A stretch of DNA of 64,000 nucleotides from Schistosoma haematobium (GCF_000699445.3 NC_067200.1:1838450-1902449); one strand, 5' to 3'. Positions 56,101-60,454 are shown, counted from the stretch's first letter. Numbers and translations are program-made. The notes: generated from the letters alone by a model not told the origin.

Positions 56101-58759
56101 TAACGAAATTTTTTTTAACAATAAGTGTTATATTCTGTGAAAGGTGGGCTTCAATAGCAAAACATTCCATTCTATCATAATGGACAAGATTATTAAGTAA
56201 TTAGAAAAGAATGCAAATATAAGACAGTTCAATTGCTGACTTTGAGATGAGATTCTCTCTCTTTAGGTCAAGTTAACCTTCGAAAGTCATTTAAAACACT
56301 AAAGCAATAAACTATGTTTATATTATTAACATTTGAGTAACTTCGAAATGGACTTTATCTGTACTGCCTTCAACGATGATTTCGCCAAAATCGCTCTTAC
56401 TTCATCTAATGGCTTGCTTTCAGTTGTTAGTAGTGACTCAATTTCATGTGATAATAAGCAGAGATAGATAGTGGCCAGTAGTGGAATCCCGGATGCGCAT
56501 TTCGTCCTATTCGGGACTCGTCATCTAGTTGTATCTGTATCCCAGAGTTGATGTTCACTCCGCGTCTTGGATTCCACTGTTAGACGCCATCTATCCCTGC
56601 TTACAATGCTTGTGACTTAATGCAATATCGAAGCAATTCGCACAGGATACACATATATCAAATGAGACTGATGCAATGCAATCCTAAACATCAGTCGGAA
56701 GATTAAAAGAAAACCTATACAAAAATAAATCATGAGATAATAGTTTTCTTCCACCCCTAGATCATAAGAACCCATGTGATTTCCTTCTACATTCAGTTTT
56801 CATCAATGATGTAGGAATATATGCGACTCCCATAACTAACTGACTAGAATACCACAGAAAGCCTGGACAAAAGTGAATCATACACTTTAACATGTGATTA
56901 GCCGCTTATTTATATGATGTTCATGGAGCTACCATACACTTCGGTGATCTAAATAGAAATTTATCTGGTTACAAAAAGTGTTCAATAACAATCATGTGAG
57001 CAGATTTATAAAACGATGAGATCAACACTTAATTCTATAATATAAGAATGACAAAAAAGATAGATTATTAACGTCTTGGTGAATTACAACGAACATACTG
57101 GAGAGCAGAAGAAATTGTTAACAAGACAAGATATCTACCAATATCGCTACCGCAGAAAATATCTAATTGAGAAAAGCAATAGGTGGTAGGAGTAGACATT
57201 GGATAAATGCAATAAGTCATATATCAGTTAATAGTAATCAATGTGTGTTGGCCCAAGTCCCCTCATTACAATAGTATAAACAAAATGTATGACAAAAGAG
57301 AATTTTATTTTATTTTATTTGAACACATATATATTGGTACAGGAGTGCGCCAAACATATATGCGCCACACAATTTCAGTTCATTAATTGCGTGTGGGCTG
57401 CGTTACTGCCCGGGTGCCCAGACCGAAGCAGGTGGTTCTCTTAGGGGCCACTCCCGAGCCTTTGACCTAAAGGTCTAACCCACAAGGCAGTGGAGTATCG
57501 TAAGGAGATGCAGTCCCATGGTAGCCGGTGACCAACGATTGGTTCATACGCCATTTGTTCCCGCAGGATACTGGTGCCCATGTGCACCATTGGTTTGGAA
57601 TCCGGTTAAAGCGCCGGACATTCGCTTTTCGTCCTCTCATTTTCGTAAACAACACCCCCGCCACGAGAAGGCAATGAGTAGGACTTCCCTGGCAGAGGCT
57701 GTATACGCGCGGTCGTGTGAGAGTATTTCGAGAGGAAGAGCGAACCCACCCCGCTCTCGGCCATACTAGGGCGTTTGGGGGAATAATATAATAGTAATGA
57801 TAAAACTATTGAGAACATGTTTTGATGAGACAAACTGAAAAGTTATGTATAAAGCAACATTGAAGTTGAAGATCTAGATAAAGGAGAAGAATAGATGAAT
57901 TTGTGCCATTATGATCAACTCAAAGTCTTCAACGATTGATGAAGGTTGTCATAAGCTATCGTAATATAAGGCAAAGAACATCTATGTTTTTTTTTATAAA
58001 TTCTACCAGTTGTTAATATTCCTTTTATGACAAAAATATGAAGAAAAAACAAACAAACAAACAACAACAAAACACCATTATATAATCACCTACCGCTGTT
58101 ATTTTATCATGAAAATGTTCAATAAACCATTGTGATAAAAATGATTTAATTGAAGTTTGAATAGATGCTAATGCAGCAGTAGATGTATTAGTAGTGATCT
58201 CTGAATTAGTAGTTATTTGTAAACTATTAATCGTTGTTGTTGTTGTTGTTGTTTTATTTGAATGAATTACATTTGTCATAGATACAATTAAAACTAAAGT
58301 TAAATCAATTGCATGATTTGGTGGTAATAATAAATGAATAGGTAAACGATTAATTGTACCAATGAATTTGTCATTCATTGATTCTGATAGATTGTTTAAA
58401 GTATTATCATGATTTAATATCAAATTAGTTGGATTTAATAAATTGGATACAGCAATTGATAAACATTCAGTGGTACCTAATAGTATAGGTAAGATAGCAG
58501 ATGATCCATGTGTATTGGAATCATCATTAATACTGATTAATAATTCAATGAATTGTGAAAAATTTGCTGATAGATTATTACTATTATTATTAGAATTATT
58601 TAAAATATGTTGATGATTGTCAGAAATTTGTGTAGATGATGATAATGTACTGGGTTCCAATGATCCGTCAGATGTCATCAATTGAGCTGTATACTCTATA
58701 CATGAAGCTATGAATAAATGACGTTGTTGTTGTAAATCTGTACCGTTTAGTAGGTTTAA
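17993..58759 (-). CDS. CNOT1: CNOT1, CCR4-NOT complex scaffold (26 exons seen, 5' end outside window)
   Basis: Largest subunit of the cytoplasmic/nuclear CCR4-NOT deadenylase. It binds the CAF1/CCR4 nucleases, CNOT9, CNOT2/3 and RNA-binding adaptors such as tristetraprolin. Seen: 26 exons with GT/AG introns, phases that chain without error, total 8226 nt ending in TAA at 17993-17995. Numbering from the first codon in the window: HEAT region about 1-310, Ser/Asn-rich linker 310-480, TTP-binding MIF4G 480-650, CAF1-binding MIF4G about 700-930, low-complexity linker 930-1190, DUF3819 about 1200-1400, connector 1420-2090, Not1 C-terminal domain 2090-2700. Motifs matching the animal protein as I remember it include [48 protein letters not shown] and [14 protein letters not shown]. 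The fragment alone (2741 aa) exceeds complete human CNOT1 (about 2376 aa) because of Ser/Thr/Asn-rich insertions. Introns run from 44 bp to 10.6 kb and are full of transposons. The upstream exons were not found. Confidence 0.96.
18141..19579 (-). other. last CNOT1 intron
   Basis: 1.44 kb. Contains the AGTAT repeat, a short (CAA)n at 18943-18960 and a C10 run at about 19293. No transposon recognised. Confidence 0.6.
18385..18441 (+). repeat. AGTAT pentanucleotide repeat
   Basis: ATAGTATAGTATATAGTATA... with some TATT interruptions, in the last CNOT1 intron. Confidence 0.9.
19580..19847 (-). CDS. CNOT1: CNOT1 exon y, Not1 homology domain end
   Basis: 268 nt. GT completes Gly; [40 protein letters not shown] and [20 protein letters not shown] are near-identical to the animal C-terminus. 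Ends GC|GTAAGT inside an Ala codon. Acceptor ATTGTTAG. Confidence 0.97.
19995..20170 (-). mobile_element. LINE (DHRCLRN lineage) 3' UTR scrap
   Basis: (CAGT)n then AACAACGTAGAACTTCGTAC with five GTAC units and the GTTCGAGTTGTCATACCAC block. In the CNOT1 intron 19848-22001. Confidence 0.75.
20485..20900 (-). repeat. hammerhead SINE, monomer plus start of a second
   Basis: GATCATGAGTCAA occurs at 20495 and 20880 (385 bp apart). Between: degenerate hammerhead (CTGAGGA kept, GAAAC changed), B box AGATTCGAATCAAGCACCTA, A-box region TTTAGACCACTGAGCCGGCA and CTAGTGAGCATATATTGATT. In the CNOT1 intron 19848-22001. Confidence 0.85.
21156..21329 (-). repeat. foldback hammerhead mini-element with 12-bp TSD
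   Basis: 174 bp flanked by TATTCATTTATT at 21144-21155 and 21330-21341. Ends are inverted copies (ATTGAAATCATGAGTCAGTT versus AACTGACTCATGATTTCAAT) around one hammerhead on the minus strand. The core CTAAGGA has one change from CTGANGA; GAAAC and stem III are kept. Confidence 0.85.
21420..21760 (-). mobile_element. LINE-derived degenerate 3' fragment
   Basis: Eroded version of the LINE ORF end and 3' UTR: GAATGCATCTCTACACTTG, GTTTTAAGCTATATTACGGA and TCTATACGTATCAATATATC track the consensus GCACCTGCGCCATTG... GTCTACACCTACCAACATG. Low identity. Confidence 0.5.
22002..22776 (-). CDS. CNOT1: CNOT1 exon x, Not1 homology domain
   Basis: 775 nt. Phase 0 in (TAATAG|GCT), one base out (GAAG|GTATGT). 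Includes [45 protein letters not shown] and [21 protein letters not shown] Ser/Thr-rich insertion of roughly 100 residues splits the domain between the LRRAD helix and [10 protein letters not shown]. Confidence 0.96.
22898..23668 (-). CDS. CNOT1: CNOT1 exon w, Not1 homology domain
   Basis: 771 nt, phase 0 to 0. [73 protein letters not shown] and [12 protein letters not shown]. It is the Not1 C-terminal domain (PF04054 type) that binds the CNOT2/CNOT3 module. About 55 residues of Ser/Asp/Gly-rich sequence are inserted between LQSSLSLPS and [12 protein letters not shown]. Acceptor TGCAG|GTC, donor CAA|GTAAGA. Confidence 0.97.
23760..24022 (+). mobile_element. LINE-derived 3' UTR (TTGTAGCTGACTG subfamily)
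   Basis: TTTACGAGCTAATTCTTTCT, TAATGAGGTATGGCAACTTG and CCTACGTTGTAGCTGACTG. Same 3' end as at 37690 and 53150 and, inverted, at 61712. Antisense to CNOT1 within its intron. Confidence 0.7.
24544..24921 (-). CDS. CNOT1: CNOT1 exon v, start of Not1 domain region
   Basis: 378 nt, phase 0 to 0. [40 protein letters not shown] and [14 protein letters not shown], all with close animal counterparts. A Gln5 and Gly5 run sits between. Acceptor TTTGCAG, donor AAG|GTAAGC. Confidence 0.96.
25137..25718 (-). CDS. CNOT1: CNOT1 exon u
   Basis: 582 nt, phase 0 to 0. [19 protein letters not shown] (animal YDLHLAQSMENG...), then Ala7 and a Ser/Gly/Asn/Val insertion, then [12 protein letters not shown] and [13 protein letters not shown] (animal SQASEYDDPPGLR). 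Acceptor TGAAAG, donor CAG|GTGAGT. Confidence 0.95.
25799..26080 (-). repeat. hammerhead SINE copy, strongly eroded
   Basis: GTTCCGCCCTAGTATGGGAC, CATCCATGATCCCGAAGTCA, TAGTCTCGCGCGCGAACGCT, AACTCCAGGAATCTCTTCTT and CTAGTTACTAGTGAGTATAC. In the CNOT1 intron 25719-26179. Confidence 0.72.
26180..26299 (-). CDS. CNOT1: CNOT1 exon t
   Basis: 120 nt, 40 codons, phase 0 to 0. Ends [17 protein letters not shown], aligning with the animal segment ending NHLVNMQQ. Acceptor TTTCTAG, donor CAA|GTAATT. Too short to stand out as an open frame; found by frame chaining. Confidence 0.88.
26430..27600 (+). mobile_element. LINE-derived RT remnant
   Basis: Heavily mutated reverse-transcriptase region (RQGSPLS motif B remnant at about 26545, [17 protein letters not shown] at about 26835, [10 protein letters not shown] at about 27110, [20 protein letters not shown]) and 3' UTR end near 27600. 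It fills most of the CNOT1 intron 26300-27975, antisense to the gene. Confidence 0.7.
27976..28206 (-). CDS. CNOT1: CNOT1 exon s, acidic/Ser-rich insertion
   Basis: 231 nt, phase 0 to 0. [11 protein letters not shown] then a Gly/Ser/Asn/Asp-rich segment of about 60 residues ending GGGSWKQ, largely without counterpart in the animal protein I recall. Flanked by a 117-bp intron on the 5' side and a 1.7-kb intron holding LINE debris on the 3' side. Confidence 0.88.
28324..28668 (-). CDS. CNOT1: CNOT1 exon r, connector
   Basis: 345 nt, phase 0 to 0. [18 protein letters not shown]... with [12 protein letters not shown] and [14 protein letters not shown], matching animal SRNSRDAIAAL and YRECHLLVLKAL. 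Acceptor ATAAAG (weak pyrimidine tract), donor CAG|GTATGT. Confidence 0.93.
28669..29570 (-). other. CNOT1 intron without recognised features
   Basis: About 0.9 kb. Parts such as 29030-29150 look like eroded repeat sequence, but I could not place them. Confidence 0.45.
29571..29921 (-). CDS. CNOT1: CNOT1 exon q, connector start
   Basis: 351 nt, phase 0 to 0. Opens [17 protein letters not shown], essentially identical to my recollection of one animal CNOT1 version, then becomes Ser/Gln/Ala-rich (QKQQLSSTG...). Acceptor CTCTAG, donor CAG|GTGAGT. Confidence 0.95.
30067..30776 (-). CDS. CNOT1: CNOT1 exon p, DUF3819 (CNOT9-binding)
   Basis: 710 nt. AT completes Asn; holds [51 protein letters not shown] and [12 protein letters not shown]. 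These are the signature of DUF3819, the domain that docks CNOT9 (CAF40) in animals. Ends ACA|GTACGT in phase 0. Confidence 0.96.
31437..31830 (-). mobile_element. LINE (DHRCLRN lineage) 3' end
   Basis: (CAGT)n, GACAACGTAGAACTTCGTAC, then ORF-end codons to CAACATGGTTCAGTCCACTT. In the CNOT1 intron 30777-32020, same strand as the gene. A 6-bp repeat TAGTTT near both edges may be the TSD. Confidence 0.75.
32021..32372 (-). CDS. CNOT1: CNOT1 exon o, linker
   Basis: 352 nt, phase 0 in, one base out (A|GTAAGT). Encodes [10 protein letters not shown]..., an Ala-rich helix, poly-Ser and Gln/His-rich runs. A low-complexity linker before DUF3819; A plus AT of the next exon gives Asn. Confidence 0.9.
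32700..33440. other. unassigned block, less AT-rich than its surroundings, in a CNOT1 intron
   Basis: Composition differs from the flanks (GCGAGCCGCGACGCGGCGGT at about 33295-33314). Two segments about 115 bp apart look related (GGTAGCAAATACTAAGGAAA... at 33031 and GTGGCAAATACGTTCGAAGG... at 33152). A 77-codon plus-strand frame (33200-33433) contains a Cys-rich stretch but no family I know. Probably a repeat; identity unknown. Confidence 0.5.
33603..34076 (-). CDS. CNOT1: CNOT1 exon n, MIF4G end and Thr-rich linker
   Basis: 474 nt, phase 0 to 0. Begins [15 protein letters not shown] (animal IEVLCKNLALDLNEL), then a Thr-rich stretch ([20 protein letters not shown]), as in the Thr-rich linker of animal CNOT1. 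Acceptor TTTCTAG, donor TCA|GTATGT. Confidence 0.94.
34077..34908 (-). other. CNOT1 intron without recognised features
   Basis: 832 bp, AT-rich, nothing recognised. The intron 35236-36197 (962 bp) is likewise blank. Confidence 0.5.
34909..35235 (-). CDS. CNOT1: CNOT1 exon m, CAF1-binding MIF4G core
   Basis: 327 nt, phase 0 to 0. Contains [38 protein letters not shown] and [12 protein letters not shown], the most conserved stretch of CNOT1. Donor GAA|GTAAGT, acceptor AATTAG|TTT. Confidence 0.97.
36198..36641 (-). CDS. CNOT1: CNOT1 exon l, CAF1-binding MIF4G start
   Basis: 444 nt, phase 0 to 0. A Ser/Thr-rich start, then [31 protein letters not shown] and [12 protein letters not shown], matching animal KIAFIFNNLS, FMPWVSQYLVMKR and FHSLYSNFLDTL. 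These open the CAF1/CNOT7-binding MIF4G domain. Acceptor TACAG, donor AAG|GTGAGT. Confidence 0.95.
36806..36877 (-). CDS. CNOT1: CNOT1 exon k, 24-codon microexon
   Basis: 72 nt, phase 0 to 0. Acceptor AATATAG|TAT, donor AAG|GTAATT. Encodes [20 protein letters not shown] plus four residues. The first two residues complete the conserved PHDLQGYI block started in the previous exon. A symmetric in-frame microexon could be skipped without frame change. Confidence 0.83.
37008..37240 (-). repeat. hammerhead SINE copy with good tRNA-like promoter boxes
   Basis: Minus strand: A box TGGTCTAGTGGTTAACTGCT, B box GGGTTCGAATCTC, hammerhead GCACTGCTTGAGGAGTCCTA...GATGAAACGGCTGTCCAGTG. The core has an extra T (CTTGAGGA). 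In the CNOT1 intron 36878-37877, sense strand. Confidence 0.82.
37690..37785 (+). mobile_element. LINE-derived 3' UTR scrap
   Basis: TGTGCTAATGAGGTATAGCA, CACATATGTGCCTGGTCCTA and TGTTGTAGCTGACTGACTA, matching the 3' terminus at 23930-24022. Confidence 0.65.
37878..37956 (-). CDS. CNOT1: CNOT1 exon j, TTP-binding domain end
   Basis: 79 nt. G completes Thr; 26 codons ending [13 protein letters not shown], aligning with the animal FMQFPHHLQEYI motif. Acceptor CTTCTAG, donor GGA|GTAAGA. Confidence 0.9.
38051..38182 (-). CDS. CNOT1: CNOT1 exon i, TTP-binding domain
   Basis: 132 nt. C completes Leu after [25 protein letters not shown]...[19 protein letters not shown]; ends AC|GTAAGT. Continues the HEAT-like helices of the TTP-binding domain. 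Confidence 0.92.
38300..38529 (-). CDS. CNOT1: CNOT1 exon h, TTP-binding MIF4G-like domain
   Basis: 230 nt. Starts in phase 0 with ANTFFQKLL, ends two bases into Leu (CT|GTAAGT). Contains [13 protein letters not shown] and [17 protein letters not shown], matching the animal block that reads VFNCMLRNLFEEYRF and FPQYPDKEL. The preceding 3-kb intron opens at its acceptor with a (CAA)n tract read as the polypyrimidine stretch. Confidence 0.93.
38531..38562 (+). repeat. (CAA)n microsatellite at a CNOT1 acceptor
   Basis: About ten CAA units; on the minus strand (GTT)n forms the polypyrimidine-like tract two bases before the acceptor of the exon at 38529. Confidence 0.9.
39085..39215 (-). mobile_element. 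short LINE derivative, 3' end scrap
   Basis: TATTTATTCAAAACACATAA, GTTGGTGCAAGGAAGCACC and GGGCTGGAATACTGCCCGGA match the family 3' end (minus orientation). Confidence 0.7.
39216..40818 (-). other. part of a 3-kb CNOT1 intron
   Basis: 39216-39480 contains CTTAGGACCAGTATTTCCAG..., possibly an eroded transposon. 39500-40818 has only an (AC)n tract at 40490. No exon found. Confidence 0.45.
40830..41352 (+). mobile_element. short ORF-less LINE derivative (5' UTR joined to 3' end), 11-bp TSD
   Basis: 523 bp. Starts GCCCCCAAATGCCCTGGTAC (5' UTR of the element at 7824-11648), ends with the same element's 3' terminus ...TTGTACCAGTATTTATGTGT and AAATAAATAAATA. Perfect 11-bp TSD AGAACTATGTG at 40819-40829 and 41353-41363. 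No coding capacity. Antisense to CNOT1 in the 3-kb intron. Confidence 0.92.
41543..41728 (-). CDS. CNOT1: CNOT1 exon g
   Basis: 186 nt, phase 0 to 0, acceptor GTTGTAG, donor GAG|GTGAGT. Encodes [16 protein letters not shown]... and ends LSKEAEAE. This leads into the TTP-binding MIF4G domain that starts in the next exon (animal EEANxFFQRI motif). Confidence 0.87.
42173..42243 (-). CDS. CNOT1: CNOT1 exon f
   Basis: 71 nt. TTTTTAG|TT completes a Val codon; 23 further codons ([14 protein letters not shown]...) to CAG|GTTAGT in phase 0. Linker segment, supported mainly by exact phase chaining with both neighbours. Confidence 0.8.
42290..42910. other. unassigned block in a CNOT1 intron
   Basis: No long frame; includes CAGTACAGCTCAATCCCGCT and, about 70 bp on, AGTGCAGCTCAATCTTGTGG, hinting at an internal tandem duplication. 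Not similar to any other repeat in the window. Confidence 0.4.
43892..44033 (-). CDS. CNOT1: CNOT1 exon e
   Basis: 142 nt. Acceptor ATTAG|GCG in phase 0, donor ACTG|GTATGT after one base of a codon. Ser/Thr/Asn-rich linker. The longest open frame here is a different frame and is a shadow; phase matching on both sides picks this one. Confidence 0.82.
44643..44755 (-). CDS. CNOT1: CNOT1 exon d
   Basis: 113 nt. Starts with CA completing Ala after TTTTAG, ends AGA|GTAAGT in phase 0. Encodes a Ser/Thr/Asn-rich linker ([14 protein letters not shown]...), equivalent in position to the disordered linker before the TTP-binding domain in animals. Confidence 0.85.
44800..44885 (-). CDS. CNOT1: CNOT1 exon c
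   Basis: 86 nt. Acceptor GGATAG|A completes the Arg codon; the exon encodes [20 protein letters not shown]... and ends one base into an Ala codon at TCAG|GTAAGA. It is followed by an intron of only 44 bp. Confidence 0.87.
45269..45380 (-). mobile_element. short LINE derivative, 3' end scrap
   Basis: TCATTTATTTGAACACATAT then GTGTGGGCTGTAATACTCCA and GCCCAGATCGAAGCAGGT; diverged. Confidence 0.65.
46253..46400. mobile_element. 148-bp terminal-inverted-repeat element (MITE-like)
   Basis: Left arm TTTTTTGTTATATCCCAATG... to TTTCTGACGTTTC (46253-46299). Right arm is its reverse complement with few differences (46353-46400). About 47-bp arms around a spacer of about 53 bp. No coding capacity and no clear TSD. 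Superfamily not recognised. Confidence 0.75.
46603..46650 (+). repeat. (TA)n microsatellite
   Basis: About 24 TA dinucleotides. Other (TA)n tracts are at 51181-51212, 51299-51320 and 53096-53135; other dinucleotide tracts are (AC)n at 17676-17693, 40490-40505 and 55194-55209. Confidence 0.95.
46740..47010 (-). other. unrecognised 85-codon open frame
   Basis: Minus-strand frame 46753-47010 with a fairly balanced composition ([20 protein letters not shown]...). Could be a fragment of a transposon protein. No partner frame nearby. Inside the 10.6-kb CNOT1 intron. Confidence 0.25.
47863..48775 (-). mobile_element. 5'-truncated LINE (DHRCLRN lineage) with 13-bp TSD
   Basis: 913 bp bounded by perfect 13-bp direct repeats TTTGTTAGGTATT at 47850-47862 and 48776-48788. 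3' tail CAGTCAGT, 3' UTR, then an uninterrupted 176-codon frame (48171-48701) encoding [40 protein letters not shown] and [18 protein letters not shown]. Clean TSD and open frame indicate a young insertion in the 10.6-kb CNOT1 intron, same strand as the gene. Confidence 0.93.
48789..51799 (-). other. part of the 10.6-kb CNOT1 intron
   Basis: About 3 kb with no LINE or SINE I recognise. (TA)n tracts at 51181 and 51299, (GAT)n at 51480. ACTAATCAACCAATAG at 51139 recurs inverted near 51351, possibly the ends of a small foldback element. Confidence 0.5.
51800..52012 (-). repeat. hammerhead SINE copy with intact core
   Basis: Tail GATCATGAACCGATTGATGT, hammerhead 51858-51903, B box TGGGATTCGAATCCAGGGCA, A-box region TACTGAACCATTGAGCCGGC. 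Sense strand of the large CNOT1 intron. Confidence 0.83.
51858..51903 (-). ncRNA. hammerhead ribozyme motif, core intact
   Basis: CTGAGGA, stem II GTCC/GGAC with loop AACAATA, GAAAC, minimal stem III around GGCC, cleavage triplet GTC. Stem I ACATTC/CAATGT keeps 5 pairs but the pair next to the core is a C/C mismatch. Confidence 0.68.
52304..52552 (+). mobile_element. short LINE derivative, 5' half
   Basis: GCCCCTAAATAC... to CCAAACCAATGATGCACATG: first half of the ORF-less family (compare 40830-41060). Ends where an unrelated LINE 3' fragment begins. Confidence 0.8.
52553..53175 (+). mobile_element. LINE 3' fragment (copy 1 of an inverted pair)
   Basis: Starts near GTTCTGTTTTACTTTACGG (RSVLLYGS codons), runs through eroded WLGHVLRM and GGQTKT blocks, a 3' UTR with a (TA)n tract at 53096-53135, and ends TTGGAGCTGATTGACTGACT. 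Nearly the same sequence lies inverted at 61712-62395 with the same 5' truncation point. Confidence 0.82.
53280..53471 (-). repeat. foldback hammerhead mini-element with 14-bp TSD
   Basis: 192 bp flanked by perfect 14-bp repeats ATAAATCACTATTC at 53266-53279 and 53472-53485. Left arm CACAGGTTGAAATCATGAGT..., right arm its near reverse complement (...ACTCATTATTTCAACCTGTG), then TCTCCACAAAACCCATTCTG. Contains the intact hammerhead 53334-53379. No tRNA head. Confidence 0.9.
53334..53379 (-). ncRNA. hammerhead ribozyme, all core elements intact
   Basis: Minus strand: stem I GCACTG with CAGTGC (6 perfect pairs), core CTGAGGA, stem II GTCC/GGAC (loop CATACCA), GAAAC, stem III A-U and C-G closed by GGCC, cleavage triplet GTC with scission expected between 53340 and 53339. 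ACGGCCGT is palindromic, so two copies can form a longer helix III. Lies in the sense strand of the 10.6-kb CNOT1 intron. Confidence 0.82.
53486..53682 (+). mobile_element. LINE (DHRCLRN lineage) 3' UTR
   Basis: TTTATTTCACTGGATTATAC, GGGATTTGAATCGACCACTG and GTACGTACGTACGAAGTTCT, ending ACTGACTAACTC: the plus-strand form of the 3' UTR seen at 12490 and 15970. Begins immediately after the second TSD of the foldback element at 53280. Confidence 0.8.
54014..54490 (-). mobile_element. short ORF-less LINE derivative with 13-bp TSD
   Basis: 477 bp. Perfect 13-bp TSD AAACATAATGTAT at 54001-54013 and 54491-54503. Minus-strand 5' end CGGGGGCCCCACATACCCTG, 3' end TGTACCAATATCTATGTGTT then AAATAAA. Same 5' UTR-to-3' end architecture; sense to CNOT1. 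Confidence 0.92.
54510..54620 (-). mobile_element. LINE-derived scrap
   Basis: GTGAATGTATCTACTGCATT and GTCTTCAACCATTGATCGCA resemble the LINE ORF end; a related scrap is at 57865-57960. Confidence 0.45.
55516..55688 (-). CDS. CNOT1: CNOT1 exon b
   Basis: 173 nt, starts phase 0 after TTTCAG and ends after two bases of an Arg codon (AG|GTAACC). Product [15 protein letters not shown]...[10 protein letters not shown], a helical HEAT-type segment. The Arg codon is completed by the first base of the next exon across a 10.6-kb intron. Confidence 0.88.
55814..56105 (+). mobile_element. SR2-type RTE, 5'-end-only fragment
   Basis: Family 5' leader ACTCCGCCTGTAGCTC..., the ATGACGCTTCATGATGAAAG start region and GTWNV-coding bases, then an abrupt stop at 56105. 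LINE copies normally keep the 3' end, so this 3'-truncated piece is unusual. Lies in the CNOT1 intron 55689-58093. Confidence 0.8.
56470..56561 (-). repeat. Smα-type SINE part with dead hammerhead
   Basis: Minus strand GAGTGAACATCAACTCTGGG, ATGACGAGTCCCGAATAGGA and CGAAATGCGCATCCGGGATT. Core C3 and the C after GAAA are changed. Confidence 0.8.
56562..56700 (+). repeat. Smα-type SINE 3' half, opposite orientation
   Basis: GCGTCTTGGATTCCACTGTT, CGCCATCTATCCCTGCTTAC and GCAATTCGCACAGGATACAC. It abuts the inverted hammerhead half, the same arrangement as 2308-2645. Confidence 0.8.
56701..57300 (-). other. CNOT1 intron segment, nothing recognised
   Basis: Between the Smα halves and the short LINE derivative at 57303. 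56106-56469 is also blank. Confidence 0.5.
57303..57780 (-). mobile_element. short ORF-less LINE derivative
   Basis: Very close to the 5' UTR of the element at 7824-11648: 57402-57770 repeats 11268-11650 with few differences, then GTGTGGCGCATATATGTTTG and TATTTTATTTGAACACATAT. No clear TSD found. Confidence 0.88.
57865..57960 (-). mobile_element. LINE-derived scrap
   Basis: GAATTTGTGCCATTATGATC and GTCTTCAACGATTGATGAAG, same eroded ORF-end sequence as 54510-54620. Confidence 0.4.
58094..58759 (-). CDS. CNOT1: CNOT1 exon a (first seen), N-terminal HEAT region
   Basis: 666 nt, phase 0 to 0. Acceptor CTTTAG before the L-N-L-L-N-G codons, donor GCG|GTAGGT. It encodes an alpha-helical segment interrupted by an Asn/Ser-rich run and a run of seven Thr, ending in [13 protein letters not shown]. 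This corresponds to the N-terminal HEAT repeats of CNOT1. Homology is weak inside the low-complexity part; placement rests on frame continuity with the next exon. Exons further 5' are not recognisable up to position 64000. Confidence 0.85.
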
Positions 58760-58867
58760 CTAAAGAAAATAATAATGAAAGAAGAGAAACACATGGAATA
58801 TCTAAGGAGTGAATAAAAAAAAAACATTATATAAGTAGTACATAAGTGATTACACTGATTATATCAT

Positions 58868-58990
58868 CATGTCATATGCAACGTAGAACTTAGTACAAGT
58901 GTATATTAGTTCAAATTGTTACACCATATCAACACAGTAAGATGAAATTATCAAGACAAATGCCAGAGTGATAGAAGCAACTTAAATAAC
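58868..58990 (-). mobile_element. LINE (DHRCLRN lineage) 3' UTR scrap
   Basis: GCAACGTAGAACTTAGTACA and TAGTTCAAATTGTTACACCA match the eroded 3' UTR; lies just upstream of the first CNOT1 exon seen. Confidence 0.6.
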
Positions 58991-59700
58991 AATAGTAGTA
59001 GGATTGATTACGCATCCTTTGAATTTGGTTGCCTCGAACTATTTTGCAACCCAATCCTATAGCAGACATCGCATGTACTTGTACAAACCGATAAATTTTA
59101 AGTAGTAGGACGAAACACGCGTCCTAGTTATTACTGTTAGATATTATGATGCTTTACTTTTTAGATCATTCACGATGATCTATGTCGAATAATAGCGAGC
59201 CTATTAGAGTTAAATGGGAATGGTATAACTAAAAGCTAACTACAAAGTCACACCTCACGGTCAACATCTAATGTGGATTACCTCTTCGATGTATCAAGGT
59301 ACTATGGCTGCTTTGAAGACCATACAACACAAAGGATAGTATTACGGTAATATATTAGTAAAAAATAAGTACAAACGAATGTGTGACTATCAACGCATGA
59401 ACCACTCTATGACATACGATTCACTGATGCGCGTTAGATGTCATTGACTTTGACAAGGATTGATGATCTGTACAATATTCAATGATCTAACTATCGAATG
59501 ATTTGGCTACGACTCAGTGACATTTCATTGACGCTACAAATCTAATGAATTATTTCATGTTTATTTAGTCTAAGTGAATAAATATTCATTTGAAGTCATT
59601 CATGTTAAAGTGAACAAAAGAAGAATAGATACACATACACACATATATGTACACTTAATTCCATTTGCTCAAATTAATCCACTTCAAGATATGTATCACA
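58991..59700. other. unassigned; possible Smα trace
   Basis: AGGACGAAACACGCGTCCTA at about 59107 resembles the 3' half of the Smα hammerhead (AGGACGAAACGCGCGTCCTG) with no 5' half. No CNOT1 exon recognised. Confidence 0.35.
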
Positions 59701-59713
59701 TAAACACATACAT

Positions 59714-60065
59714 TTATTTATTTGAACACATAGATATTGGTACAAGTGGGCACCAAATACATATGCGCCACACAAGTCTCATTTGATTTGTTTAAGGGCT
59801 AGGATACTGCTCAGGTGCTCAACTCGAAGCAAGTGGTTTTCTTAAGGGGCCCCACACCAGGAGACTTCGACCTAAATGTCTAATCCACAAGGCAGTGTGG
59901 CAATGTAAGGAGATGCAATCCCATGGAAGCCGATGATCAACAATTGTTTCGTACTCCATTAGTTCCTTCAGGATCCTGGAGCTCATGTTCGCCACTAGTA
60001 TGGAATGAAGGTTTTCCAACACCCCTAAGGGGGACTCTTTGTGTTCACTAATCCGATTAAAGCGC
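59714..60065 (-). mobile_element. short LINE derivative, 5'-truncated
   Basis: 3' end at 59714 (TTATTTATTTGAACACATAG), truncated within the AAGCGCC block at 60065. A 7-bp repeat CATACAT at 59707-59713 and 60066-60072 is a plausible TSD. Confidence 0.82.
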
Positions 60066-60423
60066 CATACATATGTATATTTTAATCAATTTTCAATCAA
60101 ATAAACACACATTTTTGTTTATTCAATTTTTCTCTCTCTTTACCTTTTGTCTTTCTCTCATTGAATCTCAGGTAAATCATAAATAGAAATGAAAATAAAA
60201 ACAAACAAACTGTACAAATGTAAAGATGATACTTCAGAGAAAGTAAGAAAGAAAAGAAAAGAGAAGAGAAAAGAATTTTCCAGACAAATAAATCAGTCAA
60301 CATTATACACAACCTTGATAAGTCAGTTTATAATTAGTTTCCTTTATTAAAGATAAAAATAAAGAGTAAACAATATAAGAAAGTCAATTTGTTATGTTAC
60401 ATATAAATTAGTTGATAAGATAA

Positions 60424-60424
<1 letters not shown>

Positions 60425-60454
<30 letters not shown>
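60425..60454 (+). repeat. (GT)n microsatellite
   Basis: Fifteen GT units upstream of the first CNOT1 exon seen. Confidence 0.95.

Noticed and set aside
57302..57303. TSD for the short LINE derivative at 57303-57780
   Set aside because: Flanks share only GAA or GAAT, too short to claim.
59107..59140. Third Smα hammerhead
   Set aside because: Only the GGACGAAAC...GCGTCC half is present; no CTGANGA partner.
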